DNA of 64,000 bases from assembly GCA_023055505.1 (NCBI GenBank), contig JALIRH010000004.1, positions 39,127,502 to 39,191,501 on the forward strand. Direction: 5' to 3'. The stretch's first letter is position 1; each line of letters begins with the position of its first letter. A program made the translations under genes and the position numbers. Shown one piece after another: positions 39,486-53,059 of this stretch. The stretch is from Callipepla californica brunnescens. Its lineage: Eukaryota > Chordata > Aves > Galliformes > Odontophoridae. The notes under the pieces are model-generated. The model was not told where the DNA came from, did not search any database, and saw nothing but the letters and a program-made list of their open reading frames with translations.

Positions 39486-40343
39486 TTTTCTATCCTTCCC
39501 TGCTCCACACCTGAACAGGATCCATCTTCCTCCTGTTAACTTTACGTACACAATTCTTGCAGAAGTTTGTAGAGCTGATTTGTTATTCAACAACTGCCAT
39601 CCTTTTTGAAGGACAGTAAATTCTTCACAAACTATCTCACCTACCAGAGAAAATAGTTTAATATGCAACAACTGACCTTGCTTCAAGTAACCAATTTTTC
39701 TCAATGCTAGGCAATAAGAAGTTGATGCTATGACCTTCCATCACAACCGTTAGTAAAAGCAACCAGAAATGAAATCAGACTTCCAACATATATTTCCATA
39801 TTAACAACTTCCTCCACTTTTCCAGTTTGAAGTCCTTCTTCACTGGCTGTACCAAGCAAGCAATAAGTAACAATAATGATGAAAATATATAGTGCAGGAT
39901 GAGATCAGCTGTATCTTTATAAAATAGTTTAAGAAAGATAAACAAAAAAATGGGTTAAAAATAACATTTAACATTAGAGAGATCAGGTGATAATTAGACA
40001 AAATCATTTATGTAGAACTGGTATCAATAACAGAGCTGGTATGTACCTAACAGCTAAGCTATGTAGAAGAATTTTGTGTGCTCATACCATGGGAACGTTC
40101 AGAGCATATCTAATACAGGAACTGTTTCACAACATCAACTCCTATAGTTTTAAGCATACCTGTACACATTTTCCATGTACCTAGACTGGGCACAATTGCA
40201 TAAGAGGTTTTACAGATTAAGCGTATTCCTGTGATACTGTAAATAAAGTCAGACTTGGCATCTATCAGCTCAAATGTTAAGATTAATTATTTTAAATTAT
40301 GCAAACAGCTAACATAGCCTAACAAATGCCATGTATTAGGCCT

Positions 40344-40375
<32 letters not shown>

Positions 40376-41639
40376 GATATATCTACTTTATATATATATA
40401 AAGTAGAAATCAGACAAATAAGAATACTGAATAACCAGGTAGGGGTATTTTTCAAAAATAAAATCAAGAAAGTATGATGTATCTGTGAAACCAGATAACT
40501 TTCATGAATGCCTTCAGAGTTTTTTTAAGAAAATTGTTTACTTACGATTTTTTCTCCACACTTCCTGCTTCTTTTGTTTTCTTTCTATTACTTTCTAAAT
40601 GCAATAAATGACTTTAGGGATTTTTCTTTCCTTTTTCTCTTTTCTAGGTTGGTAGCTTTTAAATACTGATTAGGAAACATTAAAAAAACAAAATAAAACA
40701 ACAAAGAAAAACAAGCCCTTAAGGGAGGGAGAAAATATTTCTACATTTCTAGAGGTTTAAACACATACAAAATTATAAAATGGTATAGAATGGGTCTTAT
40801 AACATTACTACTCCTTACTTCTCTGTATCTTCTCTTAAATTAGAAAAACTTAAAAAGAGTCTCGAATGTTTTAGATAGTTCTGGAAGAAGAAAACAAAAA
40901 TGAAGAGAGAAATAAAGGAAGGAAAAAAAAGGAAAATATATAAAATAAACTCATGATTTAGACAATACCCACCTTACAACAGGCAACAGGAAAATATGAA
41001 GGAAACAAGAATCAAAAAGCAGAAAACTTGAACCACTTGGAAAAAACATCTTGTGAAACAAATTTACAAAGTTTCCTTTATCAGTCATTGCAACAGAAAA
41101 GCATCTGCTAAGTTTGTATTTGTTTTTCCCTTCTAATGTTTTGATCACTTGTATAATAAACAACCTCCGCCAATGTCTCAAAACTGTCTCCCGAACCTTC
41201 ATACAAGGTGAATGGAAATGAGGTTTTACTACAAAGTGCTGTTCTGTGCAAGTCTCTCATTTTCACAGATGACAGAGAGAGAAAACTTGTGGAAAACAGT
41301 ACCTGTGTGTAACAAGCCATGGTGCAGTCTTGTTTTAAATCAAATGACCATTGACAAACTGGTCTGGGTGGCTAGAGTCAGGAGGTTCTGGGAAATCACT
41401 TATTAAGTGCCAGCTCTCTCTACCTGTTTGCAGAAACAGTTCTAGTATGGCTTCTCCACTCAGTATTAGCTAGGTGGAAACTCAGTTATGGAGAACTTCA
41501 GACTTTACTTACAACTACTATAAACCTTACACAAAAACATGTAGAGAGCCTTGAGGTACAAGTCAAGCACTGCTATAGTACCTTGCTTCTTCAGATTTGC
41601 CCTTTGGCAGAAGTTTGGATGGCTAGGGTATCATATCCT
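39486..41639. other. Gene-free stretch, no recognised element apart from the TA array
   Basis: AT-rich sequence; minus-strand frames of 70-83 codons near 41000-41300 are featureless. Confidence 0.5.
40344..40406. repeat. (TA)n array followed by a perfect 24-bp palindrome
   Basis: A (TA)13-type array at 40345-40370 is followed after 12 bp by a perfect palindrome at 40383-40406, whose half is CTACTTTATATA. It could extrude as a cruciform or hairpin. Confidence 0.95.
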
Positions 41640-42210
41640 GAGCTGCATCAAAAGAAGCATGGTCACAGCAGGTCAAGGGAGGTGATCCTGACCCTCTGCT
41701 CTGTGCTGGTGAAACCTCACCCAGCGTACTCTATCCAGAGGTGGAGTCCTCAGTACAGCAGAGATATGGACTTGTTAGAGCACGTCCAGGGGAGGGCCAC
41801 AACAATGATCCAACACCTCTCCTACAAGGACAGAATGAGAGAGCTGGGGCTGTTCAGCCTGGAGAAGAGAAGGATCTGGGGAGACCTGAGAATCACTTTT
41901 CAAAGGAGGGCTTGTAAGAAGACAGAATCTTAGGAGGGTCTGTTGTGACAGGACAGGAGTAAATAGTTTCAAGTGAAAGGATGAGAGATTTAGATGGGAT
42001 ATAAAGAATTTTTTTTTTACAATATGGGTGGTGAGGCACTGGTATGGGTTGCCAAGAGAAGTGGTGGGTGCTCTGTTCCTGGAGACTTTCAAGGTCAAGC
42101 TGGACAGGGCCCTAAACACCTCATCTAGCTGTAGGCATCCCTGTTCATTGCAGAAATGTTGTACTTCTAGAGGTCCCTTTTAAATCAAACAATTGTGTGA
42201 TTCTGTGAAG
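41640..42210 (+). mobile_element. CR1 LINE 3' fragment, about 570 bp
   Basis: Sense CR1: AAGCATGGTCACAGCAGGTC, CTCTGTGCTGGTGAAACCTC, AGAATGAGAGAGCTGGGGCT and GTTCAGCCTGGAGAAGAGAA. It continues with GTGGTGAGGCACTGGTATGG and ends in ATTGTGTGATTCTGTGAAG. The frame 41583-41933 reads RDMDLLEHVQGRATTMIQ and DRMRELGLFSLEKRR, the CR1 ORF2 C-terminus. Confidence 0.93.
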
Positions 42211-44290
42211 TGTTCAGAAGCAATATAATACAGGGCTGAGATGGCATCACTTTGAGAAACAGCTACTACTTCTAAGAGTTGTCTAAATGTTATTTGGACT
42301 CTCAGAAGATTTCTTTCTTTCTTTTTATCTACTTATTTATTTTTTACTGAACTGTCACAGATGAATAAGGATATCCTAGCACCTATCTCATACCATCCTC
42401 CAAAACTGGTTGCCGTATCTGCATCTGGGAGAGACTTAAGTTCATCGTCAGTTTAACTCAATTCACTCCTTTAAATAAATACTATTGTAATAAATATACT
42501 GCTAATATCTAAATTAATCTCATGAACACTACAGAAAAGATGCTGTGATTATGTAAAATGACTGAACACTCAGCAGCAGATGTAAAGGAAACTTGGTATT
42601 TAGTCTGGATAATGAAGTCTGAATTTTCAGTCAAGTGGGAAGAAAATGAAGGCAATACTTCCAAATGCAACCAGAAATTTTAAGAGCGGTGTTCGCATAG
42701 GCAAGATTAGATGAGTTTGTGTTTGCTTGGAAATTATGAGAGACAAGATGAAATTTTTCAGACCCTGCACAAGTCCATCCCTGCCTACACTCCTGCTCCT
42801 AATTGCTCCTATTCTTTATTTCCATTATTATTCCAGTGCCTCTGGCATCACTGCTCCCCCTCACTCCACTTCCCAGGTGCTCCTTGTGCATGAAACTCCT
42901 TTTAGCTCAGAGACAGAGAAATGCTCTGAGCTCTTTTTGTCCTAATCCCTTCTAAAACACACCCTGCCTTTTACTGAGTTTGCCAATGCAATTGCAAGTG
43001 GTACTACACAACTAATAAAAATAATTACCAAGCTTTGAAGATCATCCAGGACAGTTTTTTTATGTCTTTTCTCTGTCTGATTATGCAGTAAGTATCATAA
43101 GAATGAATTTCATTTTCTCTACTTGTTATCAACACTTCAAAAATAATTTCATCAATAAAATTATCCAAAGCTAAGGAAAGAAGGTCTGTTTACATATTTA
43201 AGTCCAGTTTCACCCATGCAAACACAGGCATTGTGCAGTGTCACAACAGTAATTAAACTTGCACAAAATCTTTGCCCCCAAAGAATCACAAAATCCCTTT
43301 GAAGTTCCAAGGCACCAAAAGACAAGCTACGATTTGCAAGGAGAAACAGTCATTTTCCCATCCTTGAAATCTGCACACAAGAATACCTAAGAGGGAGGAA
43401 GACTGTCTTGGCATATAAATAACTGCTTGTTCATTCTGCTTTCAGAGCAAGACATGTAGGAGTCCCAGAGGAAATCTACCTGCAGTCACCTACCATTTCT
43501 GTCACATAAGTATCTTCTAGTGCCATCTAGGAGCCACCTGAGATATCCCAACAGTAAAGATCAATTTTTTCACCCCATTGGTTCTGCACCTCCTATAACA
43601 TGCTCTGTTTTCCTCTTTCATTTCAAAACTCTTTTTATTTTAGCATCCAGACCTCATCAGTTGGGCTAACTTGAGTGGCCTTCAAAGAGCTGTTGAAGAT
43701 CCACATTGGTGTGGACTATTCTCAGTAACACTCACACCTGCGTTGTCTCTGTAGGGGATTTTTGAGTCATTTGAGAATGAAAACAGCCCTCAGCATCTCC
43801 CCATTGGCCCCTCACTTCCTCTAAGACAGTGTTCCACAACTGGCAGAGATCCTAACACAGCTCTCCAGTACTTCAGAGTAAAGAGGAACTTTCATGTTAG
43901 CACATAACACAGACCTTACTTTCACAACGATATTGGCTATCCCTCCTAACTTCCTTGGCCAAGGTATACTATATTCATTGCATACGAATAACTTCAAAGA
44001 AATAGTAGAAAAGTAATTTTGCATGTTTTTTTCTCTTGTTTGATTGGTTTCTATTAAAAAAAATTGTACCACTTTTTTTTACCTCATCTTCATTTAATAG
44101 CTCAAAAGGGGAGTAAATATCTATCCAAGTTATACTGACTTGGTACAGTTCAGTAAGTTTTTGAAATTTTATTTATGTAAGAAGTGATTATTTTTTATCC
44201 CAAGAATAACTAAACTCTTGATCAGCCCTTCAGCTGTTAAAATACAAAATTGTTTCAAGAACCTGTGTCATTATTGCAAGTACCAGAAGT

Positions 44291-44367
44291 TTTTATCCAT
44301 AAAAACATTTATCCATTTTTTATGGACTTATCCACTCATCCATTTTTTTATCTGTTTTTATCCATTG
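44291..44367. repeat. Degenerate TTTATCCAT-rich repeat with a hairpin
   Basis: TTTATCCAT-like units recur at irregular spacing. The arms TCCATAAAAA (44296-44305) and TTTTTATGGA (44317-44326) form a perfect 10-bp inverted repeat with an 11-bp loop. Confidence 0.8.
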
Positions 44368-45363
44368 AGGATCTTTCACAGAAGAGAGCTAGGCTGAACT
44401 GGAACTCTTTCTTTTTTGTGCTGAATAAACAAATCAAATTAATACTATAGGGCTGACAAGATCAACATTCAAACAAAGGCAATTAACACTTTTTTTCTTT
44501 TTTTTTATTCTTGCATTCTCTTCTGTTGTGAGAAATGTCTTGAGCTAAAATGGAGATGTTCTTGTGAAAATGAGCTACGATTCCTCCGGTTGCCAGCAGG
44601 GTGGAAACAACACCTGGGACAATGAGGAGGCTGCTGGCAGATCTCTGACTGCCTAGTTTCTCCATAATATGGCTCTGTTGTGCATAGCAAGGAGCCAATC
44701 TGTCTAGTCACCAGGGCTGGGATTCCCCATGGAAAACATGGCCCAATGGCTGTCAAGGGAGGGGTGGAGAATGAGGCAAGAGTATTGTCCAAATCACTCC
44801 TCCACATCTCATGTGGGATGAGCCTTCCAAGATATGAAGCCATCCTCCATGTGCAAAACACCCTGAGCTAAAATCTGCCCAATTAGAAGAGTTAGAAAAT
44901 TAATAGATGAAACATTTTGCTGACTGATATTTAAAAGGCAAGAATGGTAGATCTGATATAATTGTATACGCACTCAGAAGAAAAAAAATAAATAAGCTAC
45001 CAACAAAATTAAGCAAACTCAAATCTGCAACTTTGTTCACACAAAGACTTCAGAGAAAAGATGGTTTGTATTCATGACATGAGGACCAGATCCAAATCCA
45101 CTGACTTCCTTGGCATTTCTACTTAGGTCTGAATAGACCAAAATCAGGTAAAATTCCCTGAATGGGAGTATAGAGCAATGGCATATACCTTGTTTTAACC
45201 AAAAATCCACTAAGCAACACAATAGAAAATGGAAATGCTACTTTTCTGCTAATATTTTTTGCCTGACATCTGGTCACCTCAGATAGAACTGTAAAACAAT
45301 TCCTATTCATTATTTATTCGGTGTATTCTTTATACATGTTCTGAAGCCAAATCAAGCTGATTT

Positions 45364-45377
45364 GTGCCATCTACTGG
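45364..45377 (-). promoter_or_regulatory. CTCF-like motif
   Basis: Read on the minus strand, CCAGTAGATGGCAC fits the CTCF-type consensus CCASYAGRKGGCRS at all 14 positions. Weaker 12-of-14 matches in the same orientation lie at 43520-43533 and 62616-62629. Motif evidence only; occupancy is unknown. Confidence 0.4.
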
Positions 45378-46059
45378 TTAAGTAAGGATTTCCAAATCCT
45401 CAATTCTTTAAATCTACTACAGAGCTACAGTTTATTTAAATCTGTTTATTCAAAATTAGTCATTATTCACCTTACAAAAATTTTAGTTAATTACACTCAA
45501 TCTAATATACGATCTGTCTGACAAATAGTACTCCATTCACATCTGAGAATGGTGAATGGTATCATATAGGAAAAATTAATCCATTATCATCTTTATCATC
45601 TTTGATTAGAATGACAAAATCTCAGTTGTACGTTACTAAACTAAAATTTTTAATTAGTAAGCCTAGATACAGGCCAAAACTATTTTCCCAGTTGCACTTC
45701 CTTTCTGTTTGTGAACTAATGTTAATAATGTCACATCTGCAAACACAACCTTTCACATCTGAATTACCTGTTTAATATAGAGCCTTTATTCTGTTTACAC
45801 TAGAGTTGAAAGTGTGCTGCTCCTCTCACACTGAAATGCCACAGTCAGCCTTTACTATTCATAGTCAAAATGGCTGACCTCAAACTGTAACCTGTTTGCT
45901 CAAAGAAGAGAATCCCTACAGTGTGGGAATGCCATTACAAGAGAAAATCCCAGAAGACCGAGTTTGCACAGTGCAGCAGAATGAATAGATGGGACGTGCT
46001 ATCTCCTGCATCAAGAGACTGAAGTGAAAGAAAGGTTTTTTTCAGCTTCAGTACAGCTC

Positions 46060-46310
46060 TAGCAGAAGAACAAATGGGCGTTGGCTGGCCATGAGTATAT
46101 TTAGGTTGGAAATTAGAAGGCTTCTAACCATCAGAAGAAAGAGGCTCTGTGACAGCCAGCCAAGAGGAGCTGTGGAGGCAAACTGGTTTTAAGATAGATC
46201 TTGGTAACTTAATGAGAGGGATTATGAATCATGGATGTCTACAACAGTAAAAAAAAAAAAAACAAAAAAAAAACCTGGTCTTGATGACCCAGGCAACCCC
46301 TTCTAGACCT
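46060..46310 (+). mobile_element. Possible very degenerate CR1-like 3' fragment
   Basis: TTTAGGTTGGAAATTAGAAG and GGAGCTGTGGAGGCAAACTG resemble the CR1 3' region. TGATGACCCAGGCAACCCCT resembles its end. An A-rich insertion (46247-46275) interrupts it. The match is weak. Confidence 0.4.
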
Positions 46311-46690
46311 CTATTTCCACATTTCCCAGAATGTTCCTCTGCTTTGACTTCAATATGTACCTAATTTCTGCCAGCAGATTTAGCTGCCTGTCAGGAGGCT
46401 CCAAATTACTGAAGAATTCTATCGATCTCAAACCCTTTCATTAGTTGGGATATGATTTTGTAGGAGTGACCAATTGTCTTTTGTCTCTAAATCCTATGTT
46501 GCATTTGTCAGATCTGCTTTCTAAAGCTTTTAAACATAGTTTGCATTTATTCTTATTGTAGGCTGCAGGCAACTGGTGCATTAAAAGTGAATGAAGCAAA
46601 AACAACCACTTTTAAGTACAATAATAAAGGAATCAACTAAGATAATTATCTGTTCAAAATGTATGTTTAGCAAAACCACCACAACCCCAG

Positions 46691-46746
46691 TAAATAAATA
46701 AATAAATAGATAGATAAATAGATAAATAAATAAATAAATAAATAAA
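46691..46746. repeat. (TAAA/TAGA)n microsatellite
   Basis: Tetranucleotide array of AAAT units interrupted by TAGA units, 56 bp; likely polymorphic. Confidence 0.95.
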
Positions 46747-47887
46747 GGGGAGAGGAGCTACTGTAAATATGATATACAATGTAATTTAATTTTGAAATGA
46801 CTGCATGTTGCTTTCAATTTATTCCTCAAAACAAGTGGGATATAAAGAATGCTAATACACAACCCAGTATATTCAGACACCAGCCGTTTGCTGTTAATAA
46901 GCAGTGGAACACTGTTTAAAAATGGTGATCCCCCAAATTCCAGCTGTAATTTGAACAAACAACAAACAAAATAATAGCATAAAAGCCCTCGGTCTCTCAA
47001 AACTGTAAAACTGAATATTAAAAAGGGACTTAACGTTAACATAAAATTAAAGCAATCAGGTGATATTACAAACAGTCCTCTACCTTTCGCTCTCTAGTTG
47101 CCATTTCACACTCTCCAGCTGCTGAGACAATTCGAGTATAATAAAGTAGCAGTGTAGTGCTCGGGAAGTGATATGGAAGTGTGCATGCTTGTGAGTCAGT
47201 GTATAAAGGGCAGAGAAAACACAACATGTGCAACTCCCTAGGCACCTTTCTGGAATTCTGCCCCTCCTGTTGCATGTGATTAAGCACACTGCACACTGTT
47301 TTTATGAGGATCCTCTGGGAATCGTTTCATTTTGTTTTCCTGAAGTACAAAAATGTCCAAGTTCTTGAATTGCTTCATTCAGATGTCCAAGTGAATAAAA
47401 TTTAATTCTGAAACAGTGGAAATACAAGAAAGCCAGGACCTCATACCATTTCAAATTATGTTTAGCTGATCTTCCCCATTTTGGAAGATTTTGCTCTTTG
47501 GAAACATCTAGCCTGGTTGGATTCTATTCCACATCAAGAAAACACTGAAAAAACAATCAATCAGACATCCCAAAAACCATTCCTTTGGTGTGCCTTGCTG
47601 TACTTTCCACAAAGAATTAAATAATCTGGGAAAGAAGCAGGAATGTGCAAAACTGCCTGCAGAGAATATCCTCTGCCAAAATACGCATTTCACAGATATG
47701 TAAACTTATTTCTTACCTGAATAAAGCTAGCAGAGTCAAGAAATTCCCATTGAACACGGTGGGAAACAACTGCAAGTCTAATTTCGATCACAACCCTTAC
47801 CCATTTACCCAAATGTGAACGTTTGCCTACAGTTGCCCCAGGGCATGGTAAGGACTGATCACATCAATGTCAGCTGATATTAGCCTC
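46747..47887. other. Gene-free stretch, no recognised element
   Basis: Two overlapping minus-strand frames of about 70 codons near 47066-47296 and one of 94 codons at 46758-47042 have no recognisable family. Confidence 0.5.
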
Positions 47888-48165
47888 TGGGAATCACAGA
47901 ATCAGAATTGCAGGGGTTGGAATACGCCTGGGATACAACACGCACCTGTCACTCCCTTTTGCATGAACTAATTCCTCCCTCAAAGAATCACAGAGTTGTA
48001 GGGGTTGTAAGGAACTTCTAGAGATCATTGAGTCCAACCCTCCTGCAAAGCAGTTACCCTATAGCAGCTGCACAGGTAGGCATCCAGATGGGCCTTGAAT
48101 ATCCCCAGAGAAGAATTTGCAATCCTCCCCCTGACCCCGACAGCCTGTTCCAGTGCTCACAGTTC
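47888..48165 (-). mobile_element. Two stacked CR1 3' ends
   Basis: A CR1 tail in reverse orientation (AATCACAGAATCAGAATTGC, GGGGTTGGAATACGCCTGGG) at 47888-47935 is followed by a second, longer reversed CR1 3' end at 47984-48165. The latter has AATCACAGAGTTGTAGGGGT, AGATCATTGAGTCCAACCCT, CAGATGGGCCTTGAATATCC and CGACAGCCTGTTCCAGTGCT. Two tails in tandem imply insertion of one copy into, or beside, the other. Confidence 0.85.
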
Positions 48166-49073
48166 TGTGATTCTTCCACTACGTTACCTGAAAAAAGCTT
48201 CACAAATATTCTTCCCACTGGGTTTCTATTTTCAGCCTTCAGAATCAACAGAGGAGGTGTCATTGGGAAATATAATTTAGGCAACAATCAGGTTTTAAGA
48301 GTGTTCCCAAGTGGGTTTTCAAAAACGTTCTGCAACTTTGCCTGCTTTCCACCACTTATGCAGCTGTACAATGTGCCATTATCTTGTAGCCACTGATTAC
48401 TTGTGTTTTCAGGCAAGTTCTAAACTTTTTGTGTTGGGGTAAATCATAACTAAACATCAACTTGAAATTTCCAATTACATGCTGTTTCTTCAGACAGCCT
48501 CTCCAGAAAAATCATAGCTTACTGTCATCACTTCAGATCACTGATACTGATCTGAACTGTGTCTTATTTCTGGTTTTGCTTTTGCTTGTTTTCTTCTATT
48601 TAAAAGGTCCGCATATTCTCCATAAAGCCCCTTAATTTAAAAATGCTTCCTTCCCTCTCCCAACCTCTACTTGTTCTTAGAAAACAAACAGAAAACAGCC
48701 AGGTGTGGAAAAGAGACCAATACACATTAATTTGAAACAATTTGCAATTGATCTAATAAAATGTGTGGATAAGACTCTGGACGTTTTGATGGCAGTGGGA
48801 ATCGTACTATTTCCTTCAATGGGCACATTTCAGTCATAAGGTTTGTGATTCCTGACACTGAATTATGCACCTTTTCTCTGTTGCTTGGTCAGTGATTTTC
48901 CTCTTTTTCCTCCAAGAATTGTTTCTACTGAAACCTCCATGGTGTTATTTAGGGATTGGATTCTAGCAAATGCTTCACTCATTCTATTGTACTTTTCACA
49001 CTGGATTTCATGACTTAACCATGCACCTTCTGATACCTTTCCTAACTTCATTTGATTTTTCATCTATATTTTA
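48166..49073. other. Gene-free stretch, no recognised element
   Basis: No repeat or gene recognised; featureless frames only. Confidence 0.5.
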
Positions 49074-49340
49074 CAAGGGCTGTTCCAAAAGTAATGCCTC
49101 CTATTTTATTATGTTGGCAGTATGGCAGTAGGGAATTAACCTTCCCACCAGTATTCCATTACACACTGTTGCTGTGCAAGAGATGATAGCAGAGGAGCAG
49201 TCTGACATAATGGGATCTGATATGAAAGCGTGGTTGAAGCAAAGGTGTGGAATTGAATTCTGAAAACAGAAAAAAAAAAAAATGATTCTCACTGACATCC
49301 ACCAACATTTTCTGAATATTTATTAAGTCCAAGCTTGACT
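49074..49340 (+). mobile_element. Galluhop-like mariner fragment (5' end)
   Basis: After a TA dinucleotide at 49072-49073 the sequence begins CAAGGGCTGTTCCAAAAGTA ATGCCTCC, the mariner end seen twice more at 53.1 and 57.4 kb. Further matches to those copies include the interval before a poly-A run at 49269-49281 and ACATCCACCAACATTTTCTG. It is truncated after about 267 bp, with no 3' terminal repeat seen. Confidence 0.85.
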
Positions 49341-52300
49341 TTTTACAGCTATTTTCCACTTTCTCCTACATGCAAACTGAGACCACACATGGTCCTTCTC
49401 TCTTATGAATGTACAAAATTGAAGGAAGAGAGAAATAAATAGTAGTGTTTTTATCTTTGGTTATGAATGTTTAACTCAAAATTTGAATCACAAGTTTGCA
49501 GAAGAATTTTATTTGGAGTTACTCCTTTCTTCAGTATTCAAGATCTAATGGATTGAGGAAAAACATCTATGATACAGTTATGACCCATTAGGTACCTGCC
49601 ATAATGAAAAATAATGAAAAACCTAACATAGAGGCTTCCTGATGAGACAATTTGTCTACTGTCAACAGAGAATTAGCGAATTTGTTACCTGTGATCTTCT
49701 ATATTTATTCTTAGAAATCTGGTTCGAAAAAACAGTGGGAACACTGTTCTGCCCAGAAACTTCTTCCAGCAGCAAGAAAATGCGGATTAATGAAGGTTTT
49801 GCACCTCCATAGAACTTCTACCTTCCCTTAAATGCAAATTATAGCTATTTCCATTAAGTCATAGAATTTTTTTAAGGTTTCATTCATGTGTCTGCAGGAG
49901 CAGACAGTTACAGAGAGGACATTTTGGGTATGAACAAATAAGAATTAAAAGGACGGAGCAGAGCAGTGACGGCCAATAGAAAATTCAAGTCGACAGACTT
50001 TTACAAATGTCAACACTTAGAATAGCTGTGTCATTAGCTTCTTGTTTGCGTTCCCTGTGCCAGTAAGAGAAGGGCAAATTGTTTCCTGAGAAAGGGCGTT
50101 ATATGCAACAGCTCACATCTTGCCAGACAGTTGCAGTACCATTAGGCTCAATCCTGTTAATACTGATCAGACAAAGAAAGCCTCTTAGCATATCTGGTTC
50201 CACTTCCTCTAGTTATCGCTATCTATGCTAAATCATGAGGAACTTGTAGAAGCAGAAGAAAAGTTGAGGAACCATACCAAAACCTCAAGCGAGAATGGAA
50301 AAGCAGGCAGAATCTAGCACATTATTTTAAAGTGAAGCAAGAAAGGTGCACAGCACATGAAATCTAAAGCACACAGAGCTTTCATGGATGTGCAACAAAA
50401 ACACGTACAGGTGAAAAATGAAAGAAAACTTTTACATTCTAAAAATCTATGCTGTCCTTTGCTCTTCCAACAGTAAAATGATCCCTAAACATTCAGAAAC
50501 TTATGTGAAGTTTGGAACCAAATAGATAAATATAAAGCAAATGAACTTTTGAGCATTTGCAGAAATGAAAGGTGGGTCAAAAGAAATTACTTCCAGAGAA
50601 GTATGTAGATCAGAATCCCATCATCAGCTTCCCTGCCATAAGGATCGAGAGGTTACATAGTAGAAGCCAATGAAATGGTTGGTGAGAGTTTGCCAAAGAG
50701 AGCCACGTGCTGTTGCTGGAAAAAATCTTTCACAGCTGAGCTTGACGTATATATCTGAGATTGCCATTCAGGGAGTCAGAGCTACAAACATTTGATTGAC
50801 CACAATTAAAAGAATACACTTAAAATCGGGAATGTGAATGCAAGCAATAAGCAGCCCTGCATTTCATCCAGAGATCCATACCTCATTCTTAGTGCAGGGA
50901 CTTCTGGAGTGTGGATGTCAGCAAGCATCACAGCCCTGTGCAGAGAAATCTTTTTTGTTTTGTTTTGTTTGTTTCTTTTATTATATGAGATTGGAACACA
51001 GAGTGAATTCTAGGCACTTAAAGTTTGCTTTCTCAGCTCTATATAAATAGTCTAAGCTATGAAATAATATGAGATAATTTAGCTTTTAAAGTCTGAAATA
51101 CCAAGAACATTTTACATCCCAGAGTTTTATTCCTTTAGTACAGTTTGAAAGAACTGTCCACACAGCTTATAGGCGTTAAATCCCTAAACCAGACACTCTA
51201 TTTATATTTCCAAACATGGATGAAGAAAGCATAACGAAAGTAATTTCCAAAGGTACACCACAATATCTTGAAGTAAAATGACAAAGGCTTGAAATTCATT
51301 CCCTGGATAAAGGGGCTTGTTAATCATATGATAGATATTGAAATCCTTGAGATACATGCAACATAGGTCATTTAAATGGAAGTACAGAGACTATAGAATA
51401 GATCATTGGGAGTGGCAGAAGAAAAACAAATAATAGCTAAAACCAGCTATATGATGTATATACAAAACATTTTCAAATGAACTTAACAGGAAAAGAATTT
51501 TTGGCTCTGTCTCATCAGCAAAGTAAAATGAAAATTCAACAACATATTCCATTTCTTACACTTATCATGACACTTTCAGCACTGAAAGACTAGAATACGG
51601 TAATTTGTCTGACTAGACAGACCACCTTCCACCATTACTAAGAGGAAACAGCCATTTTAGATTCATTTCTCAGGAACATAAATCTCCAAAAATTTTATCC
51701 AAAACAAATTATTCATTCATGACATTCAATAAGCAGTACCTATTTTTCTTGCAGAATGTTCCAGACATGACTTCCAGGTCTCAGCTACCCTTTTCCTGTT
51801 GGAAAAAGCTGAAGTCTCTTTCACCTTCTGGAAGGCAATTGCTTCAGAATAGATTATTTAGTTCTGGAAACCTCAAAAAGTCCTTAATATTCTTTCTTGG
51901 TTCTTTTGACTATACTCACATAGGATGCCAAGTCCTCCCTTGAAATTGCTGAAGAATGCTCCCAAAAAGGGCCTTGATCAAACATTCCAGGAACTACACA
52001 TGCACAGGTCCAAGAACATTATAATACTTCCAAATAACAAAATTTTTGTCATTCATCTTCACTAGTGTTCTCACTTAAAGACAAGTACAGCAACCAAGAT
52101 TCTGGGTGTTCCTGGCAATAAGCTTGGATGTCTTTTTAAGAACTAGCTTCATTTCAGATGATTTCCATTATTAGTTATTTTAAGCAATTACCACAAAATG
52201 CAGTGCCAAATGGATACCAGAAGATGCGTCAGTTCAATTATATGCCTAATAATCAGCATGCTGTACTAAACTTTCTGAAGTTTGGAAAACAGATATGAAA

Positions 52301-53059
52301 ATGAGCTCATATTTTTCCTCTCAAGGTTTCCAGGGCTTTTATTATTCTAAGTGTGCAGATATTACCATTAAAATACTTCTTTATTATTTTGCATAAAAGA
52401 GAACTTGAAATTGTGCTAAAACCACAAATGGTAAAAGTCAGTTGCAGTACAATAGGCACTGGCTCCTAGTCGTCATCGTTCTGAGAGAAGCATTCACACT
52501 GATGACCTCATTCTAAACTAAATTAACCAGATCTATTAAATGAACTTTGTATCCTGTTAAACACATTGTTTTCATTCAAAGCTTTCTAGATTGACTTAAC
52601 AGCCTGGCTGAAGAACACAGTGTGATATTTACCAGACACATGCACAAACAACTTTCTTCCCCTGAGCACTTGCATGGCTGAATGGCAAAAACCAAACAAA
52701 GAGGCTGTCAGCAATGCATTAATGTACCCGCTCCAGTACCACTGGTAGCAGTAGGACTTAACTGCCTGCTTATACCTTTTCATACAATCTAATCTAGAAA
52801 GAGCATTTAAAGTAGCAACATTAACAGAGCCTTTAAATATATTATCAAAGATTGTTACAACCTTAAAAAGTAAATGATAATTATGGTAACAATTTACATT
52901 CCCATCTTTAAAGTAACTCATAGCACCAACAATTGCAGTCACCATGAAATACTACAGATGAAAAATATTACTTTTAACGCAGTGTAGATTAGAGATGAAA
53001 GCAATTTAGTAACTCGGTTGCTCCACCCAGAACTGCAACTGAAATTCAAGAGCCTCCAG
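49341..53059. other. Gene-free stretch of about 3.7 kb
   Basis: No repeat family or gene recognised. A 119-codon minus-strand frame at 52945-52586 has no recognisable domain and is probably by chance. Confidence 0.5.

Larger units (their letters stand above)
42211..46059. other. Gene-free stretch with a GC-richer patch
   Basis: No gene recognised. The 44500-44880 section is GC-richer than its surroundings and open in three overlapping frames (longest 118 codons on the minus strand, 44861-44505), but without a recognisable family. A TTTATCCAT-rich segment lies at 44291-44367. Confidence 0.45.

Noticed and set aside
41583..42119. Frames of 116 and 114 codons on opposite strands
   Set aside because: Both fall on a CR1 3' fragment.
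52586..52945. 119-codon minus-strand frame
   Set aside because: No recognisable domain or splice context; a frame of this length is expected by chance in 64 kb of six-frame sequence.
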